From: Actinoalloteichus hoggarensis
GTDB taxonomy: Bacteria; Actinomycetota; Actinomycetes; Mycobacteriales; Pseudonocardiaceae
Assembly: GCF_002234535.1 (NCBI RefSeq)
Contig: NZ_CP022521.1
Coordinates: forward strand, 3,100,001-3,164,000
Reading direction: 5' to 3'
DNA: 64,000 nt
Shown here: one piece after another, positions 44,143 through 53,461 of the stretch
Layout: each line of letters begins with the position of its first letter
How positions within the stretch are numbered: position 1 is the first letter of the stretch
Notes under the pieces: generated by a model
Told to the model about the DNA's origin: nothing
What the model saw: only the letters and a program-made list of their open reading frames with translations
Database searches by the model: none
Program-made: the position numbers and the translations under genes

Positions 44143-44934
44143 CCGGCGTGTACGACGCGACGTCGGTGACGATCGGGCGGGTTCTCGCCGCCCGTATGCC
44201 GCCGGCTCACCGCTGTCGCAGCGACGGCGAGCAAGAGGTCTGGGCCGTGCCGAGCCGGTCGGGGTGGGCTCGGCACGGTAGGGGGCCGGTGCGGAGGTCG
44301 CCTCACGGCGAGTTGCCGAACGCGGCTCCGGCCGAACCGGTATTCCGCGACGGTGTGAAATTGAGCCCGGGGGACACAACCGCACCGACCACCCCCTTCA
44401 ACCAGGCACGCGGCCCCGGTATTCCCCGGCATCGCCGATCCGTTCGCCCGCTCGCCGAGTCAGGCGGGAACGGCGGCCTGTCCCGTGGCGGGGAGCGCCA
44501 CGCCCAGCCGAGCGCGAGCCGCCGCGCGGCGCGTCCCGTCCGAGTCGACGGCCCTGCACCGGCCGGTCGCCTGGTGCCCGCCGGAGTGGCGGCCTGCCGG
44601 GCCGAGAGGGCCGCGGGCCGCGACGGCCTCCGACTGACACGGCCACCCGGCCGACTGCCTGCGGTCGGAATCGGCCAGATCGGCTCCCGATGTGATGTCG
44701 GATTCCCGCCGGCCGGGGCGGACGCGGGCCGGGCATGCTGGGCGTCGAGACGTCGGCCCGGGCTCACGTCCCGGTTGCCGGACAGACCGTACGCCCGCCT
44801 ACCCGCCCGGGGCGGCAGACGGGCGACGGCCCGGGCCGTCCCCGGGCAGTCGCGACGTCGGTATGCAGCGGCCGGCGCCACACGGCGGCGCCGCGCCGCG
44901 ATGATGATCACGTGAGTGACGAGAGAAGACAGCG
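44143..44934. other. 0.8-kb gene-free region
   Basis: No gene is convincing on either strand. CGGTATTCC occurs twice (44338-44346 and about 44417-44425) in an otherwise GC-rich stretch; its meaning is unclear. No strong terminator was found after the DUF364 gene. Confidence 0.4.
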
Positions 44935-45453
44935 ATGGGAGAGGTCGGCGTGGCCGAGCGGCGCACACATACGGTGATGGAGAGTCCCCTGGGGCCGATG
45001 ACCCTGGTGGCCGCCGACGGCCTGCTGTGCGGTGTGTACATGGCCGAACACCGCCATCGGCCCCCGTCGGAGACCTTCGGGCCTGCGGACGCCTCGGTGT
45101 TCACCGAGTGCGTCCGGCAGCTGACCGAGTACTTCGAGGGGCGGCGCACCGAGTTCGACCTGCCGACGGCGGCGCGGGGGACGCCGTTCCAGCAGGAGGT
45201 CTGGTCGGCGTTGCGAGAGATCCCGTACGGGGAGACGGTGAGCTACGGGTGGATCGCCGAGCGCCTGGGCAGGCCCACGGCCTCCCGTGCCGTCGGAGCG
45301 GCCAACGGCCGCAACCCGATCTCGATCGTCGTGCCCTGCCATCGGGTGGTCGGTGCGGGCGGGGCCCTCACCGGGTACGGCGGCGGCCTGCACCGCAAGG
45401 AGCGGCTGCTCGAACTGGAGCGGGCCCACCGGGGCGTTCCGTCATCGAACTGA
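44935..45453 (+). CDS. ogt: Methylated-DNA-[protein]-cysteine S-methyltransferase
   Basis: The 172-residue DNA repair protein takes the methyl group of O6-methylguanine onto its own active-site Cys and is used once. The active-site motif PCHRV (Cys about residue 141), the helix-turn-helix [24 protein letters not shown] with the Arg finger in [13 protein letters not shown], and [10 protein letters not shown] are all present. It has no Ada metal-binding domain, so it is a simple Ogt and not a regulator. The ATG at 44935 follows GAGAGAAG; a GTG at 44950 is possible. No other repair gene is beside it. Confidence 0.95.
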   Translation: MGEVGVAERRTHTVMESPLGPMTLVAADGLLCGVYMAEHRHRPPSETFGPADASVFTECVRQLTEYFEGRRTEFDLPTAARGTPFQQEVWSALREIPYGETVSYGWIAERLGRPTASRAVGAANGRNPISIVVPCHRVVGAGGALTGYGGGLHRKERLLELERAHRGVPSSN

Positions 45454-45907
45454 CCGCTTCGTGGAAGCCGGGTGCGGCGACGCCGGCGACCCGGTCACCG
45501 CGGAGCACGACGGAGCGCACGGGGCGTCGGGTCGGGGTGTCCGGCGACGTGATCGCGGTTGTGACGTGCCTGGCCTGGAGCCGAGCGACCGCGTCGAGTC
45601 GCCGATTGCGTGGCCGAGCGGTGTCAGGAAGGGGCGCCCCGGCCGGTCGTCCGCGTCCCCCGTTCGGCCTGCGCCCGGCCCGCCTCGCTGCCGCACCGAC
45701 TACGCGCTGGTCGTCGATGACGCCGAGTCCGCCGCGGGAAGCCGACGCGCGCCGCCCGCGTCGCGGCGGGCCTCGTCGGACGGTGGCCGCCCGGGTGGAA
45801 GGCGTGGTCGCGCGCCGCCCGTGTGGTCCGCGTGAATCCTGGTCGGGAAGATCTTCTTCGGCGATCGGTTGCGCTGTGATCATTCTTTCACGATGAGAGG
45901 AGCCACG
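45454..45907. other. Gene-free region
   Basis: I see no gene here. The last 60 bases are less GC-rich (GATCTTCTTCGGCGATCGG ... GTGATCATTCTTTCACGATG) and probably carry the promoter of the beta-lactamase-fold gene. Confidence 0.4.
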
Positions 45908-46924
45908 GTGGCATCGAAGGTGAACCGTCGGGCCGCGCTGGGGTTAGGCCTGGGCGCGGCGGCGGGGACGGCGCTGGCGACGTCGGGCACGGCCGCGGCC
46001 CAGCAGCCCCGACTTCGGCAGAGCGATGTGACGACGGCCTCGGCGGCCTGCGACGTGATCGCGGAGGTCTACCGGAGGCAGACGGCGCGGGCGGGCGGGA
46101 CCTGGAGCTCCCTGGTGTCGGTCGTCGACGCGACGGGAGCGTCGGTGCCCTCCGTGCAGGAGTCGGCCGACTCGGTCGTGGAGGCCTACAGCGTCAACAA
46201 GATCGCCGTCGCCGTGGCGGTGCTCGACAAGGTCGACCGCGGCCTGATCAGGCTGGATCAGCAGGTGGAGGTCTCTGCGGACATCGTCGTCGCCGACGTC
46301 GACGGCGTCTTCCACCTCGACCGGGCCTACCCGAGCCACGTGACCGTCGGGCACGCGCTGGCGTTGCTGCTGACCGTCTCGGACAACACGGCGGTCCGCC
46401 TGTGCGGCCTGGTGTGTCCGGCGGCCGAGCTGAACGAGATCCTCGTGACCAAGGGCTACCCGCGAACCCAGGTCGTGCCGGTTGCCAACCCGAATCGCTT
46501 CTTCCTCGGCACCACCACGCCTCGGGAGACGCACGACATGCTGGCTGCGCTGACCGCGGGCACGTTGCTGTCGGCCGAGTCCACCGACTTCCTGTTGAAC
46601 TGCCTGCGAGCCCCGGTGGCCTTCACCGACGGCATCCGCCGGGAGATGTCCTCCGACGAACGACTGCGGGTGGCGACGAAGGCAGGCTGGTTCAACGACG
46701 GCCGCAACGAGGCCGGGGTGATCTTCGATCTCGACGGCGCCCCGGTGGCCGCCTTCGCCCTGTTCTCGCGCGGAGTGCGCGATGCGGACGACTTCGGCGC
46801 GACACACCCTGCGGTGCGGGCTCGGGCGGTGATGGGACGGGCGTTCCTGGACTCCGTCACCGCGCTGCACAGCCCGCTCGCCAGACGGCGGACTCCTGAC
46901 TATCAGCCTCGTAACGGCGGCTGA
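45908..46924 (+). CDS. Tat-exported class A beta-lactamase-fold serine hydrolase
   Basis: The 338-residue protein begins with a twin-arginine signal (NRRAALGLGLGAA ... TSGTAAAQ). The penicilloyl-serine transferase fold shows SxxK as Ser95-Val-Asn-Lys98 and SDN at 158-160 (TVSDNTAVRL). The third motif is Lys258-Ala-Gly260 instead of KTG or KSG. It could be a beta-lactamase or a related esterase/DD-peptidase; I did not find a clear Glu166 equivalent. The GTG at 45908 is chosen because GAGAGGAG sits five bases upstream; an ATG at 45893 is the alternative. Its 3' end overlaps the convergent GNAT gene by 22 bp. Confidence 0.85.
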   Translation: MASKVNRRAALGLGLGAAAGTALATSGTAAAQQPRLRQSDVTTASAACDVIAEVYRRQTARAGGTWSSLVSVVDATGASVPSVQESADSVVEAYSVNKIAVAVAVLDKVDRGLIRLDQQVEVSADIVVADVDGVFHLDRAYPSHVTVGHALALLLTVSDNTAVRLCGLVCPAAELNEILVTKGYPRTQVVPVANPNRFFLGTTTPRETHDMLAALTAGTLLSAESTDFLLNCLRAPVAFTDGIRREMSSDERLRVATKAGWFNDGRNEAGVIFDLDGAPVAAFALFSRGVRDADDFGATHPAVRARAVMGRAFLDSVTALHSPLARRRTPDYQPRNGG

Positions 46925-47553
46925 GTCACCTCGGAAAGCGGGGCGGGCACCTCGGTCGAGCGGCCGAGATACGTGCCCGCCACCGCCCCCGGCACGGTGA
47001 TCTCGGTGAAGCCCAGCCGGTCGTAGAAGGCACGAGCCGCCACGTTCTCCGGGACCATGCCCAGATGCACGCGAGGCACCCCCCTCGTGCGCAACGCGGC
47101 CAGCAGCGTCCACATGAGCCTCCGCCCGTATCCGGAGCGCTGCACCTGAGGCAGTAGGTCGATGTGCAGGTGCGCCGGATGATCGGCGAGCGCCGGATGA
47201 ACCATCCGGCCCGGATCGTGCAGCAGCGACCGCATCTCCTCGTCGGCGGTATGCGGGGGCGGTCCCGGGGCGGGATGTCGGTCGGCGACCAGCGGCAGCC
47301 ACACGTCGGCGAAGTCGGCCGCGAACGACACCGTGTCGGCGGCCCCGAGCACATACCCGACCGCCCGGTCGCCGTCGTCTAGGACGAACGCCAGCTCGGG
47401 CTGTAAGTGCAGATAAGGGCCTGCGAAGATGTCGGCCATCAGATCGGGATGGACCTCGACGGCGTCGGCACGCGGGAACACGGTGCGACGGCAGACGTCG
47501 TAGACGGCGTCGCGGTCGGCGGGACGGTAAGGGCGGATCACCGGCGCGGGCAT
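46903..47553 (-). CDS. GNAT-family N-acetyltransferase
   Basis: The 216-residue enzyme has a GNAT fold: IRPYRPADRDAVYDVCRRT at the N-terminus, then an acetyl-CoA loop VQRSGYGRRLMWTLL (Q/R-x-x-G-x-G) and the final HLGMVPENVAARAFYDRLGF motif. It resembles bacterial relatives of O-GlcNAcase-associated acetyltransferases in length and in the middle insertion (PHTADEEMRSLLHDPGRM). The substrate is unknown. It overlaps the end of the preceding convergent gene. Confidence 0.9.
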   Translation of the reverse strand: MPAPVIRPYRPADRDAVYDVCRRTVFPRADAVEVHPDLMADIFAGPYLHLQPELAFVLDDGDRAVGYVLGAADTVSFAADFADVWLPLVADRHPAPGPPPHTADEEMRSLLHDPGRMVHPALADHPAHLHIDLLPQVQRSGYGRRLMWTLLAALRTRGVPRVHLGMVPENVAARAFYDRLGFTEITVPGAVAGTYLGRSTEVPAPLSEVTQPPLRG

Positions 47554-47859
47554 GGTGACGGCGGGCTCCTCTCGCGGGCGGTCGCCGTGTCGAGCCCCGG
47601 CGCCTCCTCGGCGAACCCGCACGAGCGCTCGACCGTCGGCGTCATCCGAGTCGACTTTACGATCATGGCCGCGTCGTCGTCGAGAGCGTGACGGGAGAAG
47701 TCGACGTCCCGTCCCGCCAGGCCGCCGAACCCGGCGGCCCACAGGGCGACACGGCGGCGGACCGGCCTCGGGCGGCGCGGCATGGGCGGGATGTCGTCGA
47801 GACGGCCGCCCGCGCCCCGCCCGTACTCCGAGATCGATCACGTCGGGGTCGCCGAACCC
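47554..47859. other. Gene-free region
   Basis: This is the upstream region of the GNAT gene and the downstream region of the toroid-fold protein gene. I see no further gene in it. Confidence 0.4.
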
Positions 47860-48801
47860 TCACCCGCCGAAGTCGTGCAGCAGCCGGGCATTGCGCAACG
47901 CCAGTACCCCTCGCCAGGCCAGTTCCGCGGCGGGTCCGGGCGGCTGCCAGGACAGCGCCCAGCCGCCGTCGGGCAGTTGACTCTGGCGAATCGCGGTGAG
48001 CTGAGCTGCGACGGCATCCTCGGGGAACAGAACCAGACGCGGATGGTCCGGGGTGGGGGCGAAGTCCAACGGGCCCAGGCCGTAGCCCGAGCCGGGATAG
48101 AGGTGGAAGGACGTCCAGGTCGTCGCGCGCGCGGCGATCTCGGCGGTGACCTCGCGGGCGTGTTCCTGCTCGCGGACATCGCCCTGCTCTGCCACATGGT
48201 CGAGGAAGCAGAACGCCGTCAGAACGGTGTGGGCGTCCGCCGACGCCGCCGTGCGCAGCGCCTCGATGTGCCGGTGACAGAACCGTTCGGCCGCCGCCGT
48301 CCACGTCGAGGTGACGCCCAGCGCCCGCAGCCGAGCCACGATGCTCGCCGTCGGGTTGAGCCCGGCGGGGAACACGCCGTCACCCCAGTGTTCGGCATGG
48401 GGGTACCCGGTGATCGTGGGCAGGACGATCGGCAGGCCGCCGTCGCCGGACGCGACGGTCGCGAGATGGTCCGCGAGCCCGACGGCGAGGGCATGGGCGT
48501 GCTCACGCACCGACTCGTGCCGACCCGACGGGGACCGCACAGCCTGTTCCACGGCCTCCAAGGCGAAGTCGGCGGCGAGCGGCTGCGAATCGGGAGCCAG
48601 GACGTCGGGCTCCAGACCGTGGCCCAGCCCGCCGTCGGCGTTGCGGTGGGCTTCCACGGCGTGCAGCACGGCATGGGCGTGCGCCGGGTCTGGCGCGGCG
48701 AACCACGCCTGCGCCAACCTGCGCTCCACCAGCCGGGCATGGCCGTGAAGGAAGTCGAGGGCGCGGCGCGTCACGGGACGGACGTCGGTCGGTGTGGCCA
48801 T
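47860..48801 (-). CDS. Alpha/alpha-toroid (prenyltransferase/squalene-cyclase-like) protein
   Basis: The 313-residue protein resembles the actinobacterial proteins with terpenoid-cyclase-like helical repeats: VLHAVEAHRNADGGLGHGLEPDVLAPDSQPLAADFAL near the N-terminus and QSQLPDGGWALSWQPPGPAAELAWRGVLALRNARLL at the end carry the QxxDGGW-type repeat. The acidic DxDD motif of true cyclases is not seen, so catalysis is doubtful. The ATG at 48801 lies 47 bp after the stop of the AraC-type regulator on the same strand; the two probably form an operon. Function unknown. Confidence 0.75.
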   Translation of the reverse strand: MATPTDVRPVTRRALDFLHGHARLVERRLAQAWFAAPDPAHAHAVLHAVEAHRNADGGLGHGLEPDVLAPDSQPLAADFALEAVEQAVRSPSGRHESVREHAHALAVGLADHLATVASGDGGLPIVLPTITGYPHAEHWGDGVFPAGLNPTASIVARLRALGVTSTWTAAAERFCHRHIEALRTAASADAHTVLTAFCFLDHVAEQGDVREQEHAREVTAEIAARATTWTSFHLYPGSGYGLGPLDFAPTPDHPRLVLFPEDAVAAQLTAIRQSQLPDGGWALSWQPPGPAAELAWRGVLALRNARLLHDFGG

Positions 48802-48848
48802 GCCGGAATTCTCGCGCCCGCACCGCGGTGCCGTCGTGAACAGAACGG

Positions 48849-49529
48849 TCAACCGTGACCCAGGAACACCGCCGGGCTCAGACCGGTGAACTCGCGGCAG
48901 TCGCGGGAGAGGTGCGGTTGATCGGCGTAACCGGCCTCGCCCGCGATCTCGGCGAGCGTCCCGCCGTGCTCGGCCGCGGCGACGGCCCGCCGGAGCCTGC
49001 TGACGCGAAGGTAGGTGGCGGGCCCGTAACCGACGGCGGCACGGAACCGACGACGGAGCTGCCGTTCGCTCAGCGCCACGTCGGCGATCACGGTCGAGAT
49101 CCGCGTCGCGCCCGCGTCGATCCTGGCCACCACCTCGGTCACCTCCGGATCACGCGGCGCGATCGGACGGTTCGCGAACACCTGGGCCAGTGCGGCAGGC
49201 TCCGCCCGCAGCCGCTCGGCGAGGCTCGTCCCGGTTCGCCCCCACAACTCGGCGAGATCGACTCGCGAGTTCCGCAGCGCGTCGGCGGGCACCCCCAACA
49301 CCCGCGCGGCCTGGCCCGGCTCGAACCGCAGCCCGGTGATCGCCGTGCCCGGCGGCACCGTGGACCGCCAGGCGCGGGTGTCCGGGCCCGCCACGAAGAC
49401 CCGATCGGCGGTGACGATGACGTCGAGACAGCCGTCCGGGACGATCAGTCTGGTCGTGGACTCCTGAGCGTGCCAGACACAGCGGACCAGGCCGGACAGC
49501 GACGCAGGCGGTCGTCGTTCCCGATACAC
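48849..49529 (-). CDS. AraC-family transcriptional regulator with DUF6597-like sensor domain
   Basis: The 226-residue regulator has an N-terminal domain (YRERRPPASLSGLVRCVWHAQE ... LIVPDGCLDVIV) as in DUF6597/AraC proteins, then the two-helix-turn-helix AraC domain at about residues 130-225 (ISTVIADVALSERQLRRRFRAAVGYGPATYLRVSRLRRA ... AGEAGYADQPHLSRDCREFTGLSPAVF). The GTG at 49529 is used as start. It lies upstream of, and probably is cotranscribed with, the toroid-fold protein gene. Confidence 0.9.
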   Translation of the reverse strand: MYRERRPPASLSGLVRCVWHAQESTTRLIVPDGCLDVIVTADRVFVAGPDTRAWRSTVPPGTAITGLRFEPGQAARVLGVPADALRNSRVDLAELWGRTGTSLAERLRAEPAALAQVFANRPIAPRDPEVTEVVARIDAGATRISTVIADVALSERQLRRRFRAAVGYGPATYLRVSRLRRAVAAAEHGGTLAEIAGEAGYADQPHLSRDCREFTGLSPAVFLGHG

Positions 49530-49827
49530 GGCCGCTGATGCTGCCCGAGGCCACCGACAGTGCCAGGCGCTCGACCCGTCGTCCGGCCGAGTCTGGTCGG
49601 CGCCTGCCGCTCGAGACGTCGCGCTTCGGGCGCCGACCTGAGCACCGCCGACCCGCCGAGCACCGCGGAGGCGTCACCCCGCCGAAGCGGGCGCCGACGA
49701 TCCTCGCGGGCTTTCGGGGCTCGGGCCACCGGGGATCGCGACGGCCCGTCGGTTCGTACCGCTCTCCGTCCGACGGCGTCGAGCGTGGTTCCAGCGTGTC
49801 GCCTGCTCGACGCTGTTGGCTGAGGGG

Positions 49828-51348
49828 ATGGATTCTCCGAGCAGGCCGGGCGCCGACACGGCGAGCCCGCACCACGGCGGCCCTGACCGCATCGAGGAGG
49901 GCGGTCCCGCACCCGGATCCGGGAGTACGCCGTACCGAGTGGAGACGGCGAGCGCCCTCCACGGCGAGCGACCGCGGACCGCCGACGAGGAACCCGGCCT
50001 ACGTGCCTCGCGGGTGGCCACCACCGGGTCCGGCGGGAGCACCACCCGCCGGATCGTCCGTGCCGCGCTGCCACTGTCGTTGTCGCTGATCGTCACGGCG
50101 GTGGCGGCGCTGATCAACACCGCGGTCCTGGGGCGTCACGACACCGCGGCGCTGGCCGCGTTCACCGTCGCCATGGCGGTGTATCTGCCGGCCACCGCCG
50201 CGGTGAGCGGCGCCACCCGAGGCGTGATGCCCTTCGTCGCGGCGCGTGGCACCGATCAGGGCGGTCTCGCGACGGTGGTCAGGGACGGCCTGCTCTCGGC
50301 GCTGCTGGTGGGCCTGTTCGGGGCCGCCGCCACCGCCGCCGTCGGAGGGCTGGCGCGGGCGGGCGGCGTGCCCGACGCGACGATCGCGCGCCTCGGGCCG
50401 CTGCCGTTGATCCTCGCGGTGGCCGTGCTGGTGACCGCCGTCGGTTCGTCGGCCTCGGCCGCCCTCGTCGGACTGGGCAGGACCCGGCCGGTCTTGTACG
50501 GCGGACTCGCCGGCGCGCTGATCACGGTGACGCTGTCGCCCGCGCTGGTATTCGGGTTCGCCGGGCTGCCCGGCCTCGGTGCTGTCGGAGCAGGGGCGGC
50601 CGTGTTGATCGCGGTGATTGGCAACGCACTGGTGACGATGGTCGGACTGCGGGGGGCGGTGACCACCGTGGGGAGTCGCGCGACCGGAACGGGACCGGCG
50701 CTGCGGGGAGTGGTGACGCTGCTTCGGGTCGGAATCCCGCTCTCGGCGACGGTACTGATCAAGTTCGCGTCGCTGGGGGTCCTGGCCTTCGCCGCCGCCC
50801 GCATCGGCACCGCTGCCTCCGCCGCACACGGGATCGCGGTGTCCCTGGTGAACCTGGCCTTCACCATGGCGGTGGCCGTCGGCCAGGCGACGGTGCCTCT
50901 CATCGCCAGAGACGCCGCCGCAGGCGGGGCGCGGAGTCGCCCGATCGCGTGGGCGGGAGTCCGAGTCGGCGTCCTGGCGTTGACGGTCGTGGCATCGGCC
51001 CTGGCGGCCTGCCGTGACCTGCTGATCCCGTTGTTCAGCGCCGACGTGGTGGTGACGGCGATGGTCGCGGGCCTGCTCCCGTGGATTCTGCTGGTGGTGG
51101 CGGCCGACGGCATGCAGGCGATGCTCGGATTCGCGTTGATCGGACTCCGCCGTACCGTGCCGAGCATGATCGTGCTGGCGGCCGGTCACGGGCTGCTCGT
51201 GCTGCTGTGCCTGCCTATCGCGGCGTCGGCGGGCCTGACCGGGCTGTGGGCGGCGCTCCTGGTGACGAACCTCCTGCTGTGTGTCGGCCAGGTCGTGGCG
51301 TTCCGCCGAGTCACGGCGAGGCCCGCCCCACCCACGACGATCGCGTGA
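49828..51348 (+). CDS. MATE-family multidrug efflux transporter
   Basis: The 506-residue protein has a hydrophilic N-terminal lead of about 70 residues followed by twelve hydrophobic segments of the MATE (NorM/DinF) kind: LPLSLSLIVTAVAALINTAVLGRHDTAALAAF marks helices 1-2, and GIPLSATVLIKF starts the second six-helix bundle. It would export drugs or metabolites with a sodium or proton gradient. The start is uncertain: the ATG at 49828 has GAGGGG immediately before it, which is too close for an RBS, and the GTG at 50014 would remove most of the unusual lead. Confidence 0.88.
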   Translation: MDSPSRPGADTASPHHGGPDRIEEGGPAPGSGSTPYRVETASALHGERPRTADEEPGLRASRVATTGSGGSTTRRIVRAALPLSLSLIVTAVAALINTAVLGRHDTAALAAFTVAMAVYLPATAAVSGATRGVMPFVAARGTDQGGLATVVRDGLLSALLVGLFGAAATAAVGGLARAGGVPDATIARLGPLPLILAVAVLVTAVGSSASAALVGLGRTRPVLYGGLAGALITVTLSPALVFGFAGLPGLGAVGAGAAVLIAVIGNALVTMVGLRGAVTTVGSRATGTGPALRGVVTLLRVGIPLSATVLIKFASLGVLAFAAARIGTAASAAHGIAVSLVNLAFTMAVAVGQATVPLIARDAAAGGARSRPIAWAGVRVGVLALTVVASALAACRDLLIPLFSADVVVTAMVAGLLPWILLVVAADGMQAMLGFALIGLRRTVPSMIVLAAGHGLLVLLCLPIAASAGLTGLWAALLVTNLLLCVGQVVAFRRVTARPAPPTTIA

Positions 51349-52006
51349 TCCGAGCGAGACCGATGCACACCGGGGCGGCGCGGGCGGACGCCCCGCCGTG
51401 CGGCCCGACGAGTGTCCCGGGGCCCGGCGGTCTCAACGTGGGCTGTGCGTGAGCCAGGTCGGCTCGCCGTTCCCGTCGGTCGAGGTGTGGTCTCTCCGGA
51501 AGCCGAGCCGGCCCGGTACGTGCGCGGCGATGCGGTGCCCCGGTCCGTACGGGCGCCCGACGCCGTGCCCGCCCGGTCCTCACGGTCGCGTCGAGCACCG
51601 TGCGGGCCGCCTCGGCCGGTGGGCAGCCCTTTCGAGGGACGCCGCGCACGGCGGCGGAACGGCGGCCCGGCCCCGCCCCCGGGTGTGGCGGGACACGCGT
51701 CCAGCCGATCCCGGATTCGGCGTGGCCGGCCCGGTCGACGAACAGTCCGAGGCGGCCGCTGACGGCGCCCTCCGCCCGCATGTTCAGGACAGAGAGTGGA
51801 TTGCCGAGCTGCGCCGCGCCCCGTCCGTGTCCGTCCTCGCGGTGGGTGTGCGGCCGCCGGCCCCGCCGTGCGTCGGCACCGTCGAGGACGGACACGGCCT
51901 CGGCCGCGACATCAGCCGTTTCGTGACCGGCTGTGCCGTGGTCGACGGGTGGTCCTTCGGCGTCTCGCTGGGACGGCGTGGCATCGCCGGGACGGTGTCG
52001 GGAGCG
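51349..52006. other. Gene-free region between convergent genes
   Basis: A possible terminator lies at 51371-51395. The rest holds Arg/Pro-rich shadow frames only, and I see no gene. Confidence 0.45.
51371..51395. terminator. Hairpin after the MATE gene
   Basis: CGGGGCG (51371-51377) pairs with CGCCCCG (51389-51395) over an 11-base loop, 22 bp after the stop codon. The stem is short and no T-run follows. Confidence 0.35.
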
Positions 52007-52840
52007 TCACGACGCGGCCGCCGGCCGGGTGAGGACTTCCAGCGCCGCGGTGGTCTGCTCGTCCGCGGGCAGATAGACGAGCAGGCGTTGCTCCTCGGCG
52101 TCGGGGAGTTCCAGACTCTCGTAGGCCAGCGTCAGCTCGCCCACGGCCGGATGGGCCCAGCGTTCGACCCCGACCCGCGCGGGCAGCGCGGCCGAGGACT
52201 GGAACCGGCTGCTGAACCGCACACCCGCGGCGATCGACAACTCCTCGGCGAGCCTGCCCGCGTGGGAGTCGCCCAGCGCGGTCGCGGCGCGGAGATCGGC
52301 GGCCTGGGCGTCGGCGATCCGCTCCCATTCGGGGAAGACCGACCGTGCCCGGCCGTCGGTGAACACGAAACGAGCGAGGTTGGCGGGTTCGGCGTCCAGG
52401 AGTCCGAGCGGCTCTGCCAGCCGCCGGTAGCCGGCGGTGCAGGCCAGCAGGTCACCCGGCCCGTTGCGGACCAGAGCCGGCGTGGTGCCGAGGCGATCGA
52501 GCAGCGCCAGGACCGTCGGCCGCGCCACGCCGGCCGGGGGAGCGCTGCCCTGACATGCGCCCCCGGTCACCGCCTTGACCAGGCGATGAACGTGAACACG
52601 CTCGTCGGAGGTGAGGCGCAGCGAGTCGGCGAGCGCGGCGAGGATCTCGGGGGAGGGTCGACGGTCGCGTCCCTGCTCCAGTCGCGTGAGGTACTCGACG
52701 CTGATTCCGGCGATCGTGGCGAGTTCACCACGACGCAGACCCGGGGTCCGGCGTCGCGGGCCGCCGACCAGTCCTACCTCGGCCGGGGTGACGGCCTCCC
52801 GCCGGGCCCGGAGGAACGCGCCGAGTTCGTTCTCGCCCAT
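52007..52840 (-). CDS. XRE-family regulator with MmyB-like ligand domain
   Basis: The 277-residue protein is a second member of the HTH-plus-MmyB family: MGENELGAFLRARREAVTP, the HTH with GLRRGELATIAGISVEYLTRLEQGRDRRPS (about 33-62) and the MmyB domain ending AHPAVGELTLAYESLELPDAEEQRLLVY. It is divergent from the PPOX and aldo-keto reductase genes, with 109 bp between, the common layout for this regulator type. Confidence 0.92.
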   Translation of the reverse strand: MGENELGAFLRARREAVTPAEVGLVGGPRRRTPGLRRGELATIAGISVEYLTRLEQGRDRRPSPEILAALADSLRLTSDERVHVHRLVKAVTGGACQGSAPPAGVARPTVLALLDRLGTTPALVRNGPGDLLACTAGYRRLAEPLGLLDAEPANLARFVFTDGRARSVFPEWERIADAQAADLRAATALGDSHAGRLAEELSIAAGVRFSSRFQSSAALPARVGVERWAHPAVGELTLAYESLELPDAEEQRLLVYLPADEQTTAALEVLTRPAAAS

Positions 52841-52949
52841 GCGGAGAGTCTATTCGGCCTCGACTCCGCGCAGCGGTGATCGTGTCCCTCGCGGTACCAG
52901 TCTCGGCGCGGTCTTTCTGCCCGCACGCCGCTGGGGCAGGGTCGGTGCC

Positions 52950-53348
52950 ATGAGCGTGTTCACCGATCGCGAGATCGCCTACCTGCGAAGTCAACCCCTG
53001 GGTCGCCTCGCCACGGTCGGCTCCCCCGGCCGCCCGTCGGTGCGGCCGGGGGGCGTCCGGTACGACCCGGCGGCGGACGGCCTGGCGATCGGCGGCGTGG
53101 CGGGCTCCGGGATGGCCGAGAGCAAGAAGTTCCGCGACATCACGCACAGGCCGGCGGCGGCGTTCGTCGTCGACGACCTCGCCGGCGTCGACCCGTGGGC
53201 TCCGCGCGGCATCGAGATCCGCGGCCACGCCGCGGCGTTCCACGAGGGCGGCGCCGAGGTCGGCGGCAGGCTGGCGGCCCCGTTCCCCTTCGACGCCGTC
53301 GGATCCTGCTCCACCCCCGACGAGCTGTCGGCGCGGACCGTGGCCTGA
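52950..53348 (+). CDS. PPOX-class F420-dependent oxidoreductase-like protein, C-terminus possibly frameshifted
   Basis: The 132-residue split-beta-barrel protein opens MSVFTDREIAYLRSQPLGRLATVGSPGRPS and continues with MAESKKFRDI and AFVVDDLAGVDPWAPRGIEIRG, the marks of the actinobacterial F420-binding PPOX family. Homologues end in a strand of the type IRIHPRRVVSWGL. Here the frame instead ends DAVGSCSTPDELSARTVA, while another frame from about 53304 reads RILLHPRRAVGADRGL. This suggests a frameshift near 53304 or a sequencing error. It is followed 113 bp on by the aldo-keto reductase gene, probably in one operon under the XRE regulator. Confidence 0.8.
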   Translation: MSVFTDREIAYLRSQPLGRLATVGSPGRPSVRPGGVRYDPAADGLAIGGVAGSGMAESKKFRDITHRPAAAFVVDDLAGVDPWAPRGIEIRGHAAAFHEGGAEVGGRLAAPFPFDAVGSCSTPDELSARTVA

Positions 53349-53461
53349 CTCGCCGGACTGATCCCCGGCTGATTCCCGGGGCAGGGCGCGTCGCCTCACC
53401 ACGAACCGCGAGCACACCCGCGTCCGTCCGCGGACGTCACCACGAGGAGAGAGGAACGCAC

